Source: Ophiura sarsii
Taxonomy: Eukaryota; Echinodermata; Ophiuroidea; Amphilepidida; Ophiuridae
DNA: 64,000 nt
Direction: 5' to 3'
Assembly: GCA_035610835.1 (NCBI GenBank)
Contig: CM069445.1
Span: forward strand, 36,532,656-36,596,655
Part shown: piece after piece, positions 1 to 9,604 of the stretch
Layout: each line of letters opens with the position of its first letter
Numbering within the stretch: position 1 is the stretch's first letter
The notes under the pieces: model-generated
Told to the model about the DNA's origin: nothing
Seen by the model: only the letters and a program-made list of their open reading frames with translations
Database searches by the model: none
Program-made: the position numbers and the translations under genes

Positions 1-517
1 GGTGGCAGAATCGGTAGTTGTTTTACAAGCGTAAAATAGTATATTTTTATAAAATAAACTCTTTTGGTTTAAATAACATTACGTATATCATCTGTTTATT
101 TTCTTTGTGTGTATGTGTGTATTCCAGTCCCATTTGGTTTGTAACATATTGTAAAGTTCCGATTTTCCCGAATCACAATTAATTCGTAGTTTAATTGACC
201 ACGACTCGAATTCAATTGAATATTCAATTTTATGAGACTAACGTCTTTATCATAGCGTGAAAAAAGAGTTTATCTCATATAATTGGCTGTCAACCTCCGA
301 TGGTTTACCCATATAACGATACAATTGCCTTTTGATCAAAATAGAATACTCGTACATATATAATAAATTTACATTTTATTAATTGATTTTATTAATTGAA
401 AATTAATTCATATTTTACCAATTTCAAATTCAGCATACAGAGTAAGTCAAAAATAAGTTGATCGTGAATAAATATTTCTTTTCCAAATGGAACTAAACAA
501 ATTGGATAAGTGAAGCA
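1..517. other. AT-rich non-coding DNA, nothing recognised
   Basis: No open frame of note, RNA gene or repeat was recognised here. The stretch is AT-rich and ends at the left inverted end of the MITE beginning near 518. Confidence 0.5.
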
Positions 518-971
518 CATATCGTCAGCCTGCTTCGATAATTGCCTAACTCATTTTTTCTAGTTCTTAGAAAACAACAAAAGTATGAAAAGTGAGTTAG
601 GCAATTATCGAAGCAGGCTGACGATATGCTGAATAGCAACATGAATAGTGCAGGTGAATTCCAACAGGAGCAGTAACTGTTGGATAGAATTAGGCTGGGG
701 ATATACCTTTAAGAGAAATGTGACTTGTTATATGCCTGATACGAGTTAATATGACCCATTTTAAATAATTTTCATCATTAGTACAATCTGCCTAACTCAC
801 AATGCTGACTTAGGCAGAATTGCAATTGTGCATTTATCAACAATTTTGATTGGTCAATGACTTTGGTATTATAACAGCATGTGCATAATGTAATGAAGTC
901 ATGATTTATGCAAAAAACTTAATTTCGCTGAAAAGTGAGTAAGGCAATTATCGAAGCAGGCTGACGATATT
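518..971. mobile_element. MITE with ~40-bp terminal inverted repeats and a third internal end copy
   Basis: The left end (518-558) is repeated inverted at 588-628, with one mismatch over 41 bp, and again inverted at 931-970. All copies carry the core atcgtcagcctgcttcgata or its complement, followed by a ttgcctaactcac-like stretch. The outer pair 518-558 / 931-970 fits terminal inverted repeats of a ~450-bp non-autonomous DNA transposon. The extra copy 29 bp inside the left end makes a long hairpin. There is no coding capacity. The target duplication is ambiguous (AT-rich). Confidence 0.7.
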
Positions 972-1214
972 CAACATATTCAAAGAGCATATTCTTCCAC
1001 TAATCTTTAACAAATAATCACTGGAATTGTTCCTCGCTATCAGGAGTTATGTCTGTTTTAATAAAGGAACCTAATTTTGGCAGGTGTCCACGGAATGGTA
1101 AATTCTTTAAAACGATCCGTCTACGTGAAGAGCAAAAAGCAACGATTCATTCTTCAAAAGATATTTATATATATAAAATATATGATGAAAACAAGCAGTA
1201 AATTAAGAATTATT

Positions 1215-1285
1215 TATACATAGTAACTGGCAGTTTCATGCACACCAACCACACAGGGTGGTGGCAATCTTCAGACTGAAGTACA
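1215..1285 (-). ncRNA. Hammerhead-ribozyme-like motif in the Penelope 3' end (left copy)
   Basis: Read on the - strand, the core CTGAAGA (1274-1268) is followed by a ~30-nt segment that folds as a bulged stem II (TGCCACCACC against GGTTGGTGTGCA). Then come GAAA (1237-1234), a minimal stem III (CT-GCC-AG), and TT, with the predicted cleavage site before ACT. Stem I would pair AGT/ACT and TGTAC/GTATA around an internal loop. Hammerheads with minimal stem III are known from PLE terminal repeats. A T-T mismatch next to the core in stem II and the H17 = U choice suggest weak or lost activity. Confidence 0.6.
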
Positions 1286-1589
1286 TCTAATTATAAAATA
1301 GTCAACAGTAATAATATGGTAATACAGCATATCCAAGTTATTGACATACATAATAAGTGGAATATCAATAATCCATAATAGGTGTGAAAGTCATTCTCCA
1401 GATAGGATAATCCATTATGAGTTGTATAGGTGAAAAGTAAATCACAAGATTAGGTATAGGTAATCCCTGGGGTAATCACTAATCAGTCATAAAGATGGAT
1501 CATAATAATGAAAAATGAAAACAATAGTCAATAGAAAAACAGGATGTGTGAGCTGGTAGTCTGGTAAATATGGCCATCCAGAAAAAACA

Positions 1590-2131
1590 TTACGTTACGC
1601 CAAAAGCATTGAGTTTATGTTTCCGTTTGTGCCTGCACATAGAGTATAGTTCCGAGCGTTTGTTTAGAGTACATATCCTGGGTGCAGTCATGATGTGAAA
1701 CTTCTCCGCGATGCATATATGTTGCAGCGCTTTGAGGCCGGGTTGTATGGAGTCGCATGTTGGATGATGGACCATTTGATGTGGAATGGGTCTTTTTTGC
1801 GTTTTAGATTCCAGATGAATTTGGATAGTTCCGATGCAAGAGACTTTGATTCATCCTTAAATGAGTGGGTGTGGTTACCAAGTCTCTCCTTGAAGGTGGT
1901 GCTTGTGAGACCGATGTATTCCATTGATGGGGATGACGTGGGTTGGACGGTGGCTTTGTACACAATGTTTTTCACCAGACAATTTCCATCAAGAGGGCAG
2001 TTGGCCTTTGCACTTTTGGGGCAACTACAGCAGCGGTTGTTTAAATCCGTATCGGGTGTTTTCAACAGTTTTTTATTATGAGCGGTGATGATGGACTTGA
2101 CATTCTCGGTGCATAAATAGCTAAGTTTCAC
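1590..2131 (-). pseudogene. GIY-YIG endonuclease domain of the Penelope-like element, left copy, frameshifted
   Basis: In PLE proteins this C-terminal domain nicks the target DNA. Visible are a Cys-rich lead (CCSC...C...C), the GIY-like segment VYKAT, the YIG-like segment EYIGLT about 20 residues later, then FKERLGNH and ELSKFIW. The frame breaks near 1718: this copy reads gcatatatgttgcag where the truncated copy reads gcataggttgcag. The extra 2 nt move the last ~40 residues (ICTLNKRSELYSMCRHKRK) into another frame ending at 1590. The domain is also out of frame with the RT upstream. Confidence 0.8.
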
Positions 2132-2213
2132 CGTATTCCGATTAAAGATCTTGGCTAATGGTGAACCCTTTGGGAAATGAGGATCAACGAGCTTAAAGAA
2201 TTCTTTGCCAATA

Positions 2214-3803
2214 TTAGTTGATGTTCCTCGAGAAAGGGGGATTGAACCATGTGATGTTCCTTGAGCGTTGCCGTCTCATGGATGTCTGGGGGCTGCTCTG
2301 CTGGTATTTGAAATCTTGTGAAAAACCAGATTCTGATAGGGCTTTTCGGTACATCGGGATGGCGTTGTTGAAGGTGTTCTCAGAATCGGAAAGTGATGAC
2401 AGGCGTTTGTTGATGGAGTTTGGCAGTTCTTTGAAGATGTTGGGTGGGTGGTTGGATTTTACGTTGATGTACACTGGTGTGTCATTCGGCTTTCTGTAGG
2501 GTTTGAAGGATCCTTGGCTCAGATTCAGTGTCACGTCGAGGTAGTCCACAACATTAAGATTGGCGATTGCTGTGATTCTTAAGCCAAAGTCGCTCAAGAA
2601 TTTCGTACACAGGCGTTTCTTGATACGTTCCATTTCTGAGGCATTAGTATTGCAAACAACCGCTAGACCGTCATCTCTGTAAAGCCCAAATTCTTCCAAC
2701 ACATCTGATACATTGTTCAATATGTAGAGGCCAATAAGTTCGCAAACTTCAGCTCCATCGTAACTGCCCATTGGTACGTCAAATGGGTTGGCTCCGGTGG
2801 TCTTTCTTTTGATCCATGTTTTGCCGTCGGTGAACAGGAAAGATTTTCGCGAGTGGAGGGTAATGTCTTCATCAGATTCAGATATGGGAACAAACTGTCT
2901 GGCAAATTGAATCGCTTTGGTGAGAAGGATTACGCTTATCGACGGGTAGAAATCCACGATATCAAACACTAGGAAGCTGCAGTTCTGCTTGTCGTTGATC
3001 GCCTTAAACCATTTGATTGTCTCTGAAGTTGATTTCCATTGGTTAACACGGGTTGATTGTTTGATGGCAGTGTTGATATTATCCAGGATAGTTTTACTAA
3101 TTAGTCCTATTTCAGTTTTTGCAGGGTTTATTAATCTGCAAGTTGGTTTGTTGTCGAAGTTTGATTTATGGTCCTTAAGTGTGATGAAGGCATTTGTCTT
3201 GGCCGTGGTATCAATGCGGTCGTCGAGCTCCAGGTTACTAGCGATGTCTCTAGCTTCCATGTTTACCTTATCGAATGAGTTTTTCGGCGCTTTTTTGTAG
3301 GCTTTTGTGACTGATGTGGTGATCAATTCGTCGTAGTTTTCTTTGCTGACCTTGTAGAAGTTCCTGGTTTTATCTGCGGCTACAAGCACATCATCAGAGT
3401 TTTTAACGTTCCTAAGGTCCTCTCGGAGTTTGCTTTGGAAGGCGCACTTGGTGTTTTTTGTCTTGATGTTTGATATTAATTCATAAAGTCCGTCTTCGAA
3501 TGGTTTTAGTTCTGGAATCGAGGGAGTCGGCTTGTTACTTTTAAATCCATATGTTTCCTTTTTGACATTGTTTTCTGGTTTTCCTTTCAAGAAGAAGAAG
3601 GCTTTCCAACGCATGCGATGAATTAGGCTCCCCGTTTTCTCAATCATCTTCTTCAAATAGACAGGATGAGAGGGGATGGGGATATCCTTGGTGCTGTAAT
3701 TAAAGTTGACTTGCTGCATTGTGGATCGGGTGATAGCATAAAGTGCTCTACCAAGAAGGGAGCGAAATAATAAATTATCAAAATGATGCACTTCCCGTAT
3801 CAA
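2214..3803 (-). CDS. Penelope-like element reverse transcriptase
   Basis: Open frame of 529 codons. It opens after an in-frame stop with TTG; the first ATG is at 3719, giving 501 residues, so the true N-terminus is uncertain. Penelope-type RT features are visible: a DHK...CRLINP block, FDIVDFYPS (palm motif with the first catalytic Asp), a conserved MGSYDGAEV block, and YRDDGLAV with the catalytic Asp pair near 2670-2675. The enzyme would copy element RNA at the target site in the nucleus. The frame stops at 2214, and the endonuclease region continues in a different frame, so RT and endonuclease are separated by a frameshift relative to the single long protein usual for PLEs. No host role is implied. 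Confidence 0.85.
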   Translation of the reverse strand: MIREVHHFDNLLFRSLLGRALYAITRSTMQQVNFNYSTKDIPIPSHPVYLKKMIEKTGSLIHRMRWKAFFFLKGKPENNVKKETYGFKSNKPTPSIPELKPFEDGLYELISNIKTKNTKCAFQSKLREDLRNVKNSDDVLVAADKTRNFYKVSKENYDELITTSVTKAYKKAPKNSFDKVNMEARDIASNLELDDRIDTTAKTNAFITLKDHKSNFDNKPTCRLINPAKTEIGLISKTILDNINTAIKQSTRVNQWKSTSETIKWFKAINDKQNCSFLVFDIVDFYPSISVILLTKAIQFARQFVPISESDEDITLHSRKSFLFTDGKTWIKRKTTGANPFDVPMGSYDGAEVCELIGLYILNNVSDVLEEFGLYRDDGLAVVCNTNASEMERIKKRLCTKFLSDFGLRITAIANLNVVDYLDVTLNLSQGSFKPYRKPNDTPVYINVKSNHPPNIFKELPNSINKRLSSLSDSENTFNNAIPMYRKALSESGFSQDFKYQQSSPQTSMRRQRSRNITWFNPPFSRNIN

Positions 3804-3865
3804 AAGTGCTCAATTCCTAAGAAGAGCGTAATATGATGAAAACAAGCAGTAAATTAAGAATTATT

Positions 3866-3936
3866 TATACATAGTAACTGGCAGTTTCATGCACACCAAC
3901 CACACAGGGTGGTGGCAATCTTCAGACTGAAGTACA
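3866..3936 (-). ncRNA. Hammerhead-ribozyme-like motif, second (upstream) Penelope copy
   Basis: This is the same sequence as 1215-1285, displaced by 2651 bp. Two such motifs flanking the complete copy are what the known PLE pLTR arrangement predicts. The same core mismatch in stem II is present. Confidence 0.6.
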
Positions 3937-4240
3937 TCTAATTATAAAATAGTCAACAGTAATAATATGGTAATACAGCATATCCAAGTTATTGACATAC
4001 ATAATAAGTGGAATATCAATAATCCATAATAGGTGTGAAAGTCATTCTCCAGATAGGATAATCCATTATGAGTTGTATAGGTGAAAAGTAAATCACAAGA
4101 TTAGGTATAGGTAATCCCTGGGGTAATCACTAATCAGTCATAAAGATGGATCATAATAATGAAAAATGAAAACAATAGTCAATAGAAAAACAGGATGTGT
4201 GAGCTGGTAGTCTGGTAAATATGGCCATCCAGAAAAAACA

Positions 4241-4705
4241 TTACGTTACGCCAAAAGCATTGAGTTTATGTTTCCGTTTGTGCCTGCACATAGAGTATAG
4301 TTCCGAGCGTTTGTTTAGAGTACATATCCTGGGTGCAGTCATGATGTGAAACTTCTCCGCGATGCATAGGTTGCAGCGCTTTGAGGCCGGGTTGTATGGA
4401 GTCGCATGTTGGATGATGGACCATTTGATGTGGAATGGGTCTTTTTTGCGTTTTAGATTCCAGATGAATTTGGATAGTTCCGATGCAAGAGACTTTGATT
4501 CATCCTTAAATGAGTGGGTGTGGTTACCAAGTCTCTCCTTGAAGGTGGTGCTTGTGAGACCGATGTATTCCATTGATGGGGATGACGTGGGTTGGACGGT
4601 GGCTTTGTACACAATGTTTTTCACCAGACAATTTCCATCAAGAGGGCAGTTGGCCTTTGCACTTTTAAAATATATATGGTCATGTTTTTTATACTGGGTA
4701 CCCAA
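4241..4705 (-). pseudogene. GIY-YIG endonuclease C-terminal part, 5'-truncated upstream Penelope copy
   Basis: This copy reads without interruption from SAKANCPLDGNC through EYIGLT to the end NAFGVT. It therefore preserves the reading frame that is broken in the neighbouring copy at 1590-2131. PLE sequence stops at 4666; the first ~14 residues of the open frame come from flanking DNA. It lacks an RT and is a 5' truncation, not a functional gene. Confidence 0.8.
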
Positions 4706-4901
4706 AAAAGGTGGATCTGTTACATTTGCACTACATATTATTACTTTGCATGCATATATTTTGGCTATTCTTTATCACACATACTCAAATTTGGTCTTAT
4801 TTTAAAGAGAAAGTATTTGGCCTTTATTTTAAAAAGAAAAATATAAACTACCATGGTTCTGTTAATTACAATAGTTCGTTAAACCTAATTAGTCAGGGGT
4901 G

Positions 4902-4945
4902 GAGGAGTATGTGGAGGAGGAGTATGTGGAGGAGGAGGAGTGCAT
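4902..4945 (+). repeat. Short GGA-rich minisatellite
   Basis: The unit gtggaggaggagtat recurs about three times with small changes. Confidence 0.6.
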
Positions 4946-5483
4946 AGTTGAACAAGTATGGTGCAATATACATTGGGCAAACATAAAATGCACTGGTTTT
5001 ACTCTTGGTACAATTCTATATTGAAAACATAACATTATTGAAGCATATTTGAATTAAAAATATAATTAGTTAATTAAGGAATCATTAATTAGCATTAAGA
5101 AGCTCAACAATTTGTTAAGAAACGTAAGTTGGTCGCAGTTTGCGAATGTATGCCAACATTTGCCTGCACCAAACTGTCCATTTTAAAAGTATAGAAAGGT
5201 TGAGGTACCCTTTTGAATAAATAAATTTAACTATTTAATTAAAAATTAAAAGAAGATATGTAATTAACCTCATGTATTCTGTATTGTCTGGATGTTAATT
5301 AGCACATTTTGTTAAATGCCTTTGTGTGGTGTTATTACTTGTTTTTAACTGTGTTACCAAATAAGTAAAAAACTGCTGGTTTTCATCAAGCTTGTAAACT
5401 CAGGAGAATTATTAAATTCTTAGGAATGCAACTGACCTGACCTAGTATAGGATGACCAGCATAAGCAGTTTGCCAATCAACAT

Positions 5484-6233
5484 TGGATCACCCTATATGT
5501 TGAATACAACTTAAAACGAAAACATTTTATAATTCAATCTTAAATCAGACTCTTGAAATTTGAATACTGGGTTCAATTATTATGGAAACTAAACTTATTT
5601 GTTCATTTGAATGTGCTTTGCACATCATGAAGGTGCAAGAAGGATGTATGCCACTAAACATGTGCCATTGGGAAAATTTGAGTCACCCTGTAGTTAAAGG
5701 GCCCCTTTTTATTGAACATTATTTGAAAGTCATACCACTTTAAGCATTTGCCACTTCAAATTGGAATGTAAAATCATGTTTCAGATGCAAATTTAAATTC
5801 ATTCAATTTAATGATTTGTGGATAATCATGTATACCTAAATTAATGTTTTAAACACCCTATATGTTTAAAATTAACAACTTTACATAAGAAAAAGGGTGA
5901 CTTTCAAAATCAATCAATGTTGATGTACATGTAATTGATGCATTTTTATTTGAAATCTACTTGAATTTTGTTAAAATACTAGTCTTTGTATGTATGTAGT
6001 AAAATAAGCATTTTTCCGGAACTAAATTTAGACACCCTGTATGTAGAATTTCAGATTCATAATGAAATTTAATTTGCATATGTCTGGATGGGTATTTTAT
6101 TAAACTACTTTAAATCTGTACTGAACTTTTCTCTCATCACTTCATATACATAGTGGAAGTAATTATTGAAACCCTTCTTTTTTTAGAAGATTTTGCTTGT
6201 TACACCCTGTATAATTTCGGGCCACCCTGTATA
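5484..6233 (+). repeat. Dispersed CACCCTRTAT motif array, ~180-bp spacing
   Basis: The motif caccct(g/a)ta(t/g) occurs in the same orientation near 5486, 5682, 5852, 6031, 6203 and 6222. The first five are spaced about 195, 170, 180 and 172 bp. The DNA between the motifs shows no evident similarity by eye. The motif equals the outer end of several mariner-type inverted repeats (atacagggtg). Confidence 0.55.
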
Positions 6234-6437
6234 ATCAACTTGATTGTATGCTATTTGCATCCGTTACAGTATATGCTTTCAGAATATGTATACTTTGACC
6301 AACTTTAAATGTAAACTTTTTCAGATATAATGCATTAACTGAAAAAGGAACCTAATTTATGGAAAAAGGGACATGTAACACAAATTGTACCCAGTATAAA
6401 AAACATGACCATATATAAATTAAAGTCAAATGGAAGA

Positions 6438-6479
6438 GTTACTACTCAGAGTTTCATGCTACTGCATTCATCAGGTAAC
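6438..6479 (-). ncRNA. Type I hammerhead ribozyme motif, complete core and stems
   Basis: Read on the - strand from 6479 to 6438 the parts are: stem I 5' strand GTTAC; core CTGATGA; stem II ATGC-AGTA-GCAT (4 perfect pairs, 4-nt loop); GAAA; minimal stem III CT-CTG-AG; TA, with the predicted cut after it; and stem I 3' strand GTAAC (5 perfect pairs). Every invariant core base is present and all three helices close, in a 42-nt span. Minimal stem III type I hammerheads are known in Penelope-like elements and retrozymes. No RT was seen beside it, so it may be a solo terminal repeat or a non-autonomous retrozyme-like unit. Confidence 0.75.
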
Positions 6480-6489
6480 TGATGTTTTG

Positions 6490-7334
6490 CTTAAGCAATG
6501 ATATCCCATTGAAACCCACTTTTAGTGCAAGAATTGTTTTGGTAGTTGTGGTCGATTAAACAATCATAACATCAACAATATCCACTCGATTTTTATGAAT
6601 GAGGTATCAAACTACGGAGACGAGATTTGCTCATGAAATGTATATCTCAGATTTTTCGTATCGATTATTGATTTTGGATTAGCCAACATCAAAGCGCCGT
6701 CAGGGACTTTTTGTGCTGGTGTATCTGACACGATACATCAATTTTCCCCATCAGCATTGAGGTTCTGATACCAGAAGAAAATCAATATTCTCATAACTCC
6801 TCTAATGTATAGTGAACCTGTGCCATACTACAGCACAACTCTTCAACATTTCAGCATGCAAATTGGTTAATAACACCCTTCCTGGGAGCATCCCCGAAAT
6901 AAGTAAATCATCTTAATACTGCTGAATAAGTCAATTGAGTGACTTGCGACTTGCGACTTGCATCTATTAGCGAATTAGAATCATCACTGAATCAAACTTT
7001 GGAGGTGTGTGCAACCGAATTGATTAAGACACGTGATTTACCTTCCGTGTTGACAACACAGGTGACGATCACAAGGTACATCAGTCACTGTAATGAATAT
7101 AATGGAAAATAATAAGGCTGCATTAAACTTTCAGACGGCCCATAATAATTGTTTTTCGACTATCGAGATAAAATAAACACTATGTTTTTCGATCGAAAAA
7201 CATAAGCGTTTCAATATGATAAAAAAGGACGACCCTGATTTTTGTGATTTTAGGGTCGGTCGCTGAAGGCAACACAGCTTCCCTATTTTTGGCCTTACAC
7301 CCGTATATAGCTTCTTAGCCTCGTCTACAACGTT
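6490..7334. other. Non-coding DNA with one end of a TTAGGCC-type repeat
   Basis: No gene was recognised. At about 7228-7305 (gaccctgatttttgtgattt ... ggtcggtcgctgaaggcaacacag ... ttttggcctta) lies one terminus of the family seen at 22916-23271 and related to 31339-31652. The opposite end was not found. Confidence 0.5.
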
Positions 7335-9204
7335 ATGGCGTATGTCATGTGAATCTACGTGAGCCCAGTTTTAAAAGCACAGTGCTTGTGACTATGCTGA
7401 AAGAAACCACTTAGTGTATGTAACACGTGCTTGATGGTACCCGTGTACAAATGCTTGATAATACTTGTATTCACTTTGATCACTGTTGATACATGAGTGT
7501 CCTCTTCCTGGATCTTCTTTGATACTTTACTACGTTTGTTTAAAGCTGTACTCGCCTATTATGCCACTAGGCTAGTTATCCTATGCCATGCGCACAACGT
7601 GGCGTCCCCAAACTCGGGCGCGAGTAGTCGAGCTCATAACTAACCAACAGTGCTAATCTAAACACACCCGACTCAAATTGGTGCCCTTCCCCACACTGAC
7701 ACTGTATTTACAGAACATAAAAACCACCTCCCTCTTAAGCTCGGGTTCGGTAGTTTGATCTGTTCTCAGTCCCCGTTCAAAGCCGTCAGACACTCCCCCC
7801 ACCCCCTCCCACCCCTACGCTACTGTTTAGTAACCGTATTCAATCAACGGTCAGAGGGTACATTTTGTAGGCCTCTAATGAAACATCTCAAAGTGTGTTG
7901 AAAAGGTGTCTTCTAGTTTATTTTCCCCTCATAAATTGATTAAGGCGTATATCAGTCTATGTACAATACCGTATAAGCCCATTTTTAATAACACAGTGAC
8001 CATTATGAAACTTGATCCCTTTGCCACAGTGTAACACGTGCTTGACGGTTCCCGTGTACAAATACTTGATAATACTTGTTTTCACTTTGGTGACTGTTGA
8101 TACATGAGTGTCCTCTTCCTGGATCTTCTCTGATACTTAACTACGTTTATTATGCCACTGGGCTAGTTATCGTATAACCAGTGGCGTAGCTAGGATTTTT
8201 TTCAGGGGGGGGCAAGATTTCTAAAATTTTCGTAAAAGGTTGCCCCAATTTTTTTTCTAGTCACTTACCTCGTGAATTTCACGTAAGTGGGGGGGGGGGG
8301 GGGGCTCAAAAAATTTCGCACAGTCCAAAAAAATCGCACAGTCAAAAAATATCGCACAGTAAATGTACTACATTTACAATTTTGCCTTCTATTTGGCTAA
8401 TAACCTCGGTCTTTTTTCTCAATTTTTTCCTATTTCCTTTTTTCTCACCCCTTTTTTTTTTTTGAGGGGTGGGGGGCGGGGGCACAAATTGGATTTTTTC
8501 GTCAGGGGGGGGGCATTTGCCCCCCCCCTGAGCTACGCCACTGCGTATAACGGTCAGTTTTGTAGGCCTTACTATATCGGAGATTCACGTGAAGCCGTTG
8601 GTCCCGTGTATTCAGACGCTCACCCTGAACACGTTAAATAGTTGCAGACCTCATCGTAAAGAGTAGGGGATCATAATAATGGCATTTATTTAATAATAAT
8701 GGCATCATCCCGGGTCTGTTACCTGTATACAAAATTCCATAAGTATTCCTAGGTTCCAGGGTTACGCAGTGCGACTATATTCATAATGAATTCTGCACTT
8801 TATCGGAAGAAGAAGAAGAAGCCAAGCCTACAACGTGGCGTCCCCAAACTGGCGCGAGTCGAGCTCATAACTTACCAACAGTGCTAATCTAATAATCTAA
8901 ACACACGCGACTCCAATTGGGGCCCTTCCCCACACTATATTTACATAACATAAAAAAATCACCTCCCCTTTTTCTTTCGGTAGTTTGAGCTGTTCTTACC
9001 CCGGTCAAAGCCGTCACCGCCCCTCCTCCCCCCCCCCCCCCCCCCCTTGACCCCGGGAGTAGGTTACTGTTTTTTAACCGTGTTCAATCAACGGTCAGTT
9101 TTGTAGGCCTTACTATATGGAACATCTCAAAGTGCGTTGACTGTGACAGACACATGTTGAAAAGATGTTCTCTAGTTTGTTTTACCCTCATAAATTGTTT
9201 TGAA
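7335..9204 (+). repeat. Local tandem duplication, second copy enlarged by insertions
   Basis: Three collinear blocks occur twice: 7424-7546 with 8032-8150 (cacgtgcttga ... ggatcttct), 7597-7700 with 8830-8938 (caacgtggcgtccccaaact ...), and 7826-7944 with 9072-9204 (ccgt.ttcaatcaacggtca ...). The first unit is ~610 bp (about 7335-7946). The second (about 7947-9204) is about twice as long because of a hAT-like MITE and further unmatched DNA. No coding sequence was seen. Confidence 0.75.
8179..8543. mobile_element. hAT-like MITE with perfect 8-bp target duplication
   Basis: Ends are cagtggcgtagctagg at 8179 and its complement agctacgccactg ending at 8543. Both sides are flanked by cgtataac (8171-8178 and 8544-8551). 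An 8-bp duplication with CAGTG-type ends is the hAT superfamily signature. The 365-bp interior has G tracts and repeats of the type tcgcacagt, and encodes nothing credible. Confidence 0.85.
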
Positions 9205-9493
9205 TTAATGTTTGTGTTTAGTCAAGTATCGAGACTAGGATCGGCGGTTTGGAACTATATAGTTTTATGGTGCAGGTAATAGAGGTGACTTCAGTGCATA
9301 ATCTAGTGAGGGGGAGCACATCAAAACTCGACTGCCCGGCAACCGCCGATTCCGTGGGGTTCCGTACGGTTACAGCCGGTTTCTATTGTTCTAAACAATG
9401 ATATGCGGTCCAACCGGGCGGAACCGCCGGTTGCCACGCGGTCGAGTGTTGATGTGCTCCCTGAAGGCATCATTATCGCGAGTGTTTTCACCT

Positions 9494-9559
9494 AAAATTT
9501 TCGTAAAAGGTTGCCCCAAATTTTTTCCAAGTCAGTCACCTCGTGAATTTCACGTAAGT

Positions 9560-9604
<45 letters not shown>

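Larger units (their letters stand above)
1180..4666 (-). mobile_element. Penelope-like retroelement, complete copy plus 5'-truncated upstream copy (pLTR structure)
   Basis: On the - strand a reverse transcriptase frame (3803-2214) is followed by a GIY-YIG endonuclease region (2131-1590) and a 3' non-coding end reaching about 1180. Segment 1180-2017 is repeated directly at 3831-4666 with near identity; a 2-nt length difference is the main change seen. This is the known Penelope arrangement: a 5'-truncated copy sits directly upstream of a longer copy, so the ends look like LTRs. The string aaaatatat occurs at both outer junctions (1175-1183 and 4667-4675) and may be a short target duplication. 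The near identity of the two ends suggests recent arrival, but frameshifts make this copy unlikely to be autonomous. Confidence 0.88.
4671..6417. repeat. Segment bounded by a perfect 31-bp inverted repeat
   Basis: Positions 4671-4701 (start tatatatggtcatgtttttt) are the exact reverse complement of 6387-6417. The interior is AT-rich with no credible coding sequence. It could be a non-autonomous DNA transposon, with the Penelope element inserted at its left end. No clear target duplication was found, partly because the Penelope insertion sits on the left junction. Confidence 0.6.

Noticed and set aside
1695..2499. Open frames on the + strand across the Penelope element
   Set aside because: They are antisense shadows of the RT and GIY-YIG coding sequence.
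2860..2880. tcatcag inside the RT gene as a hammerhead core
   Set aside because: No GAAA partner or stems at suitable distance; it is coding sequence.
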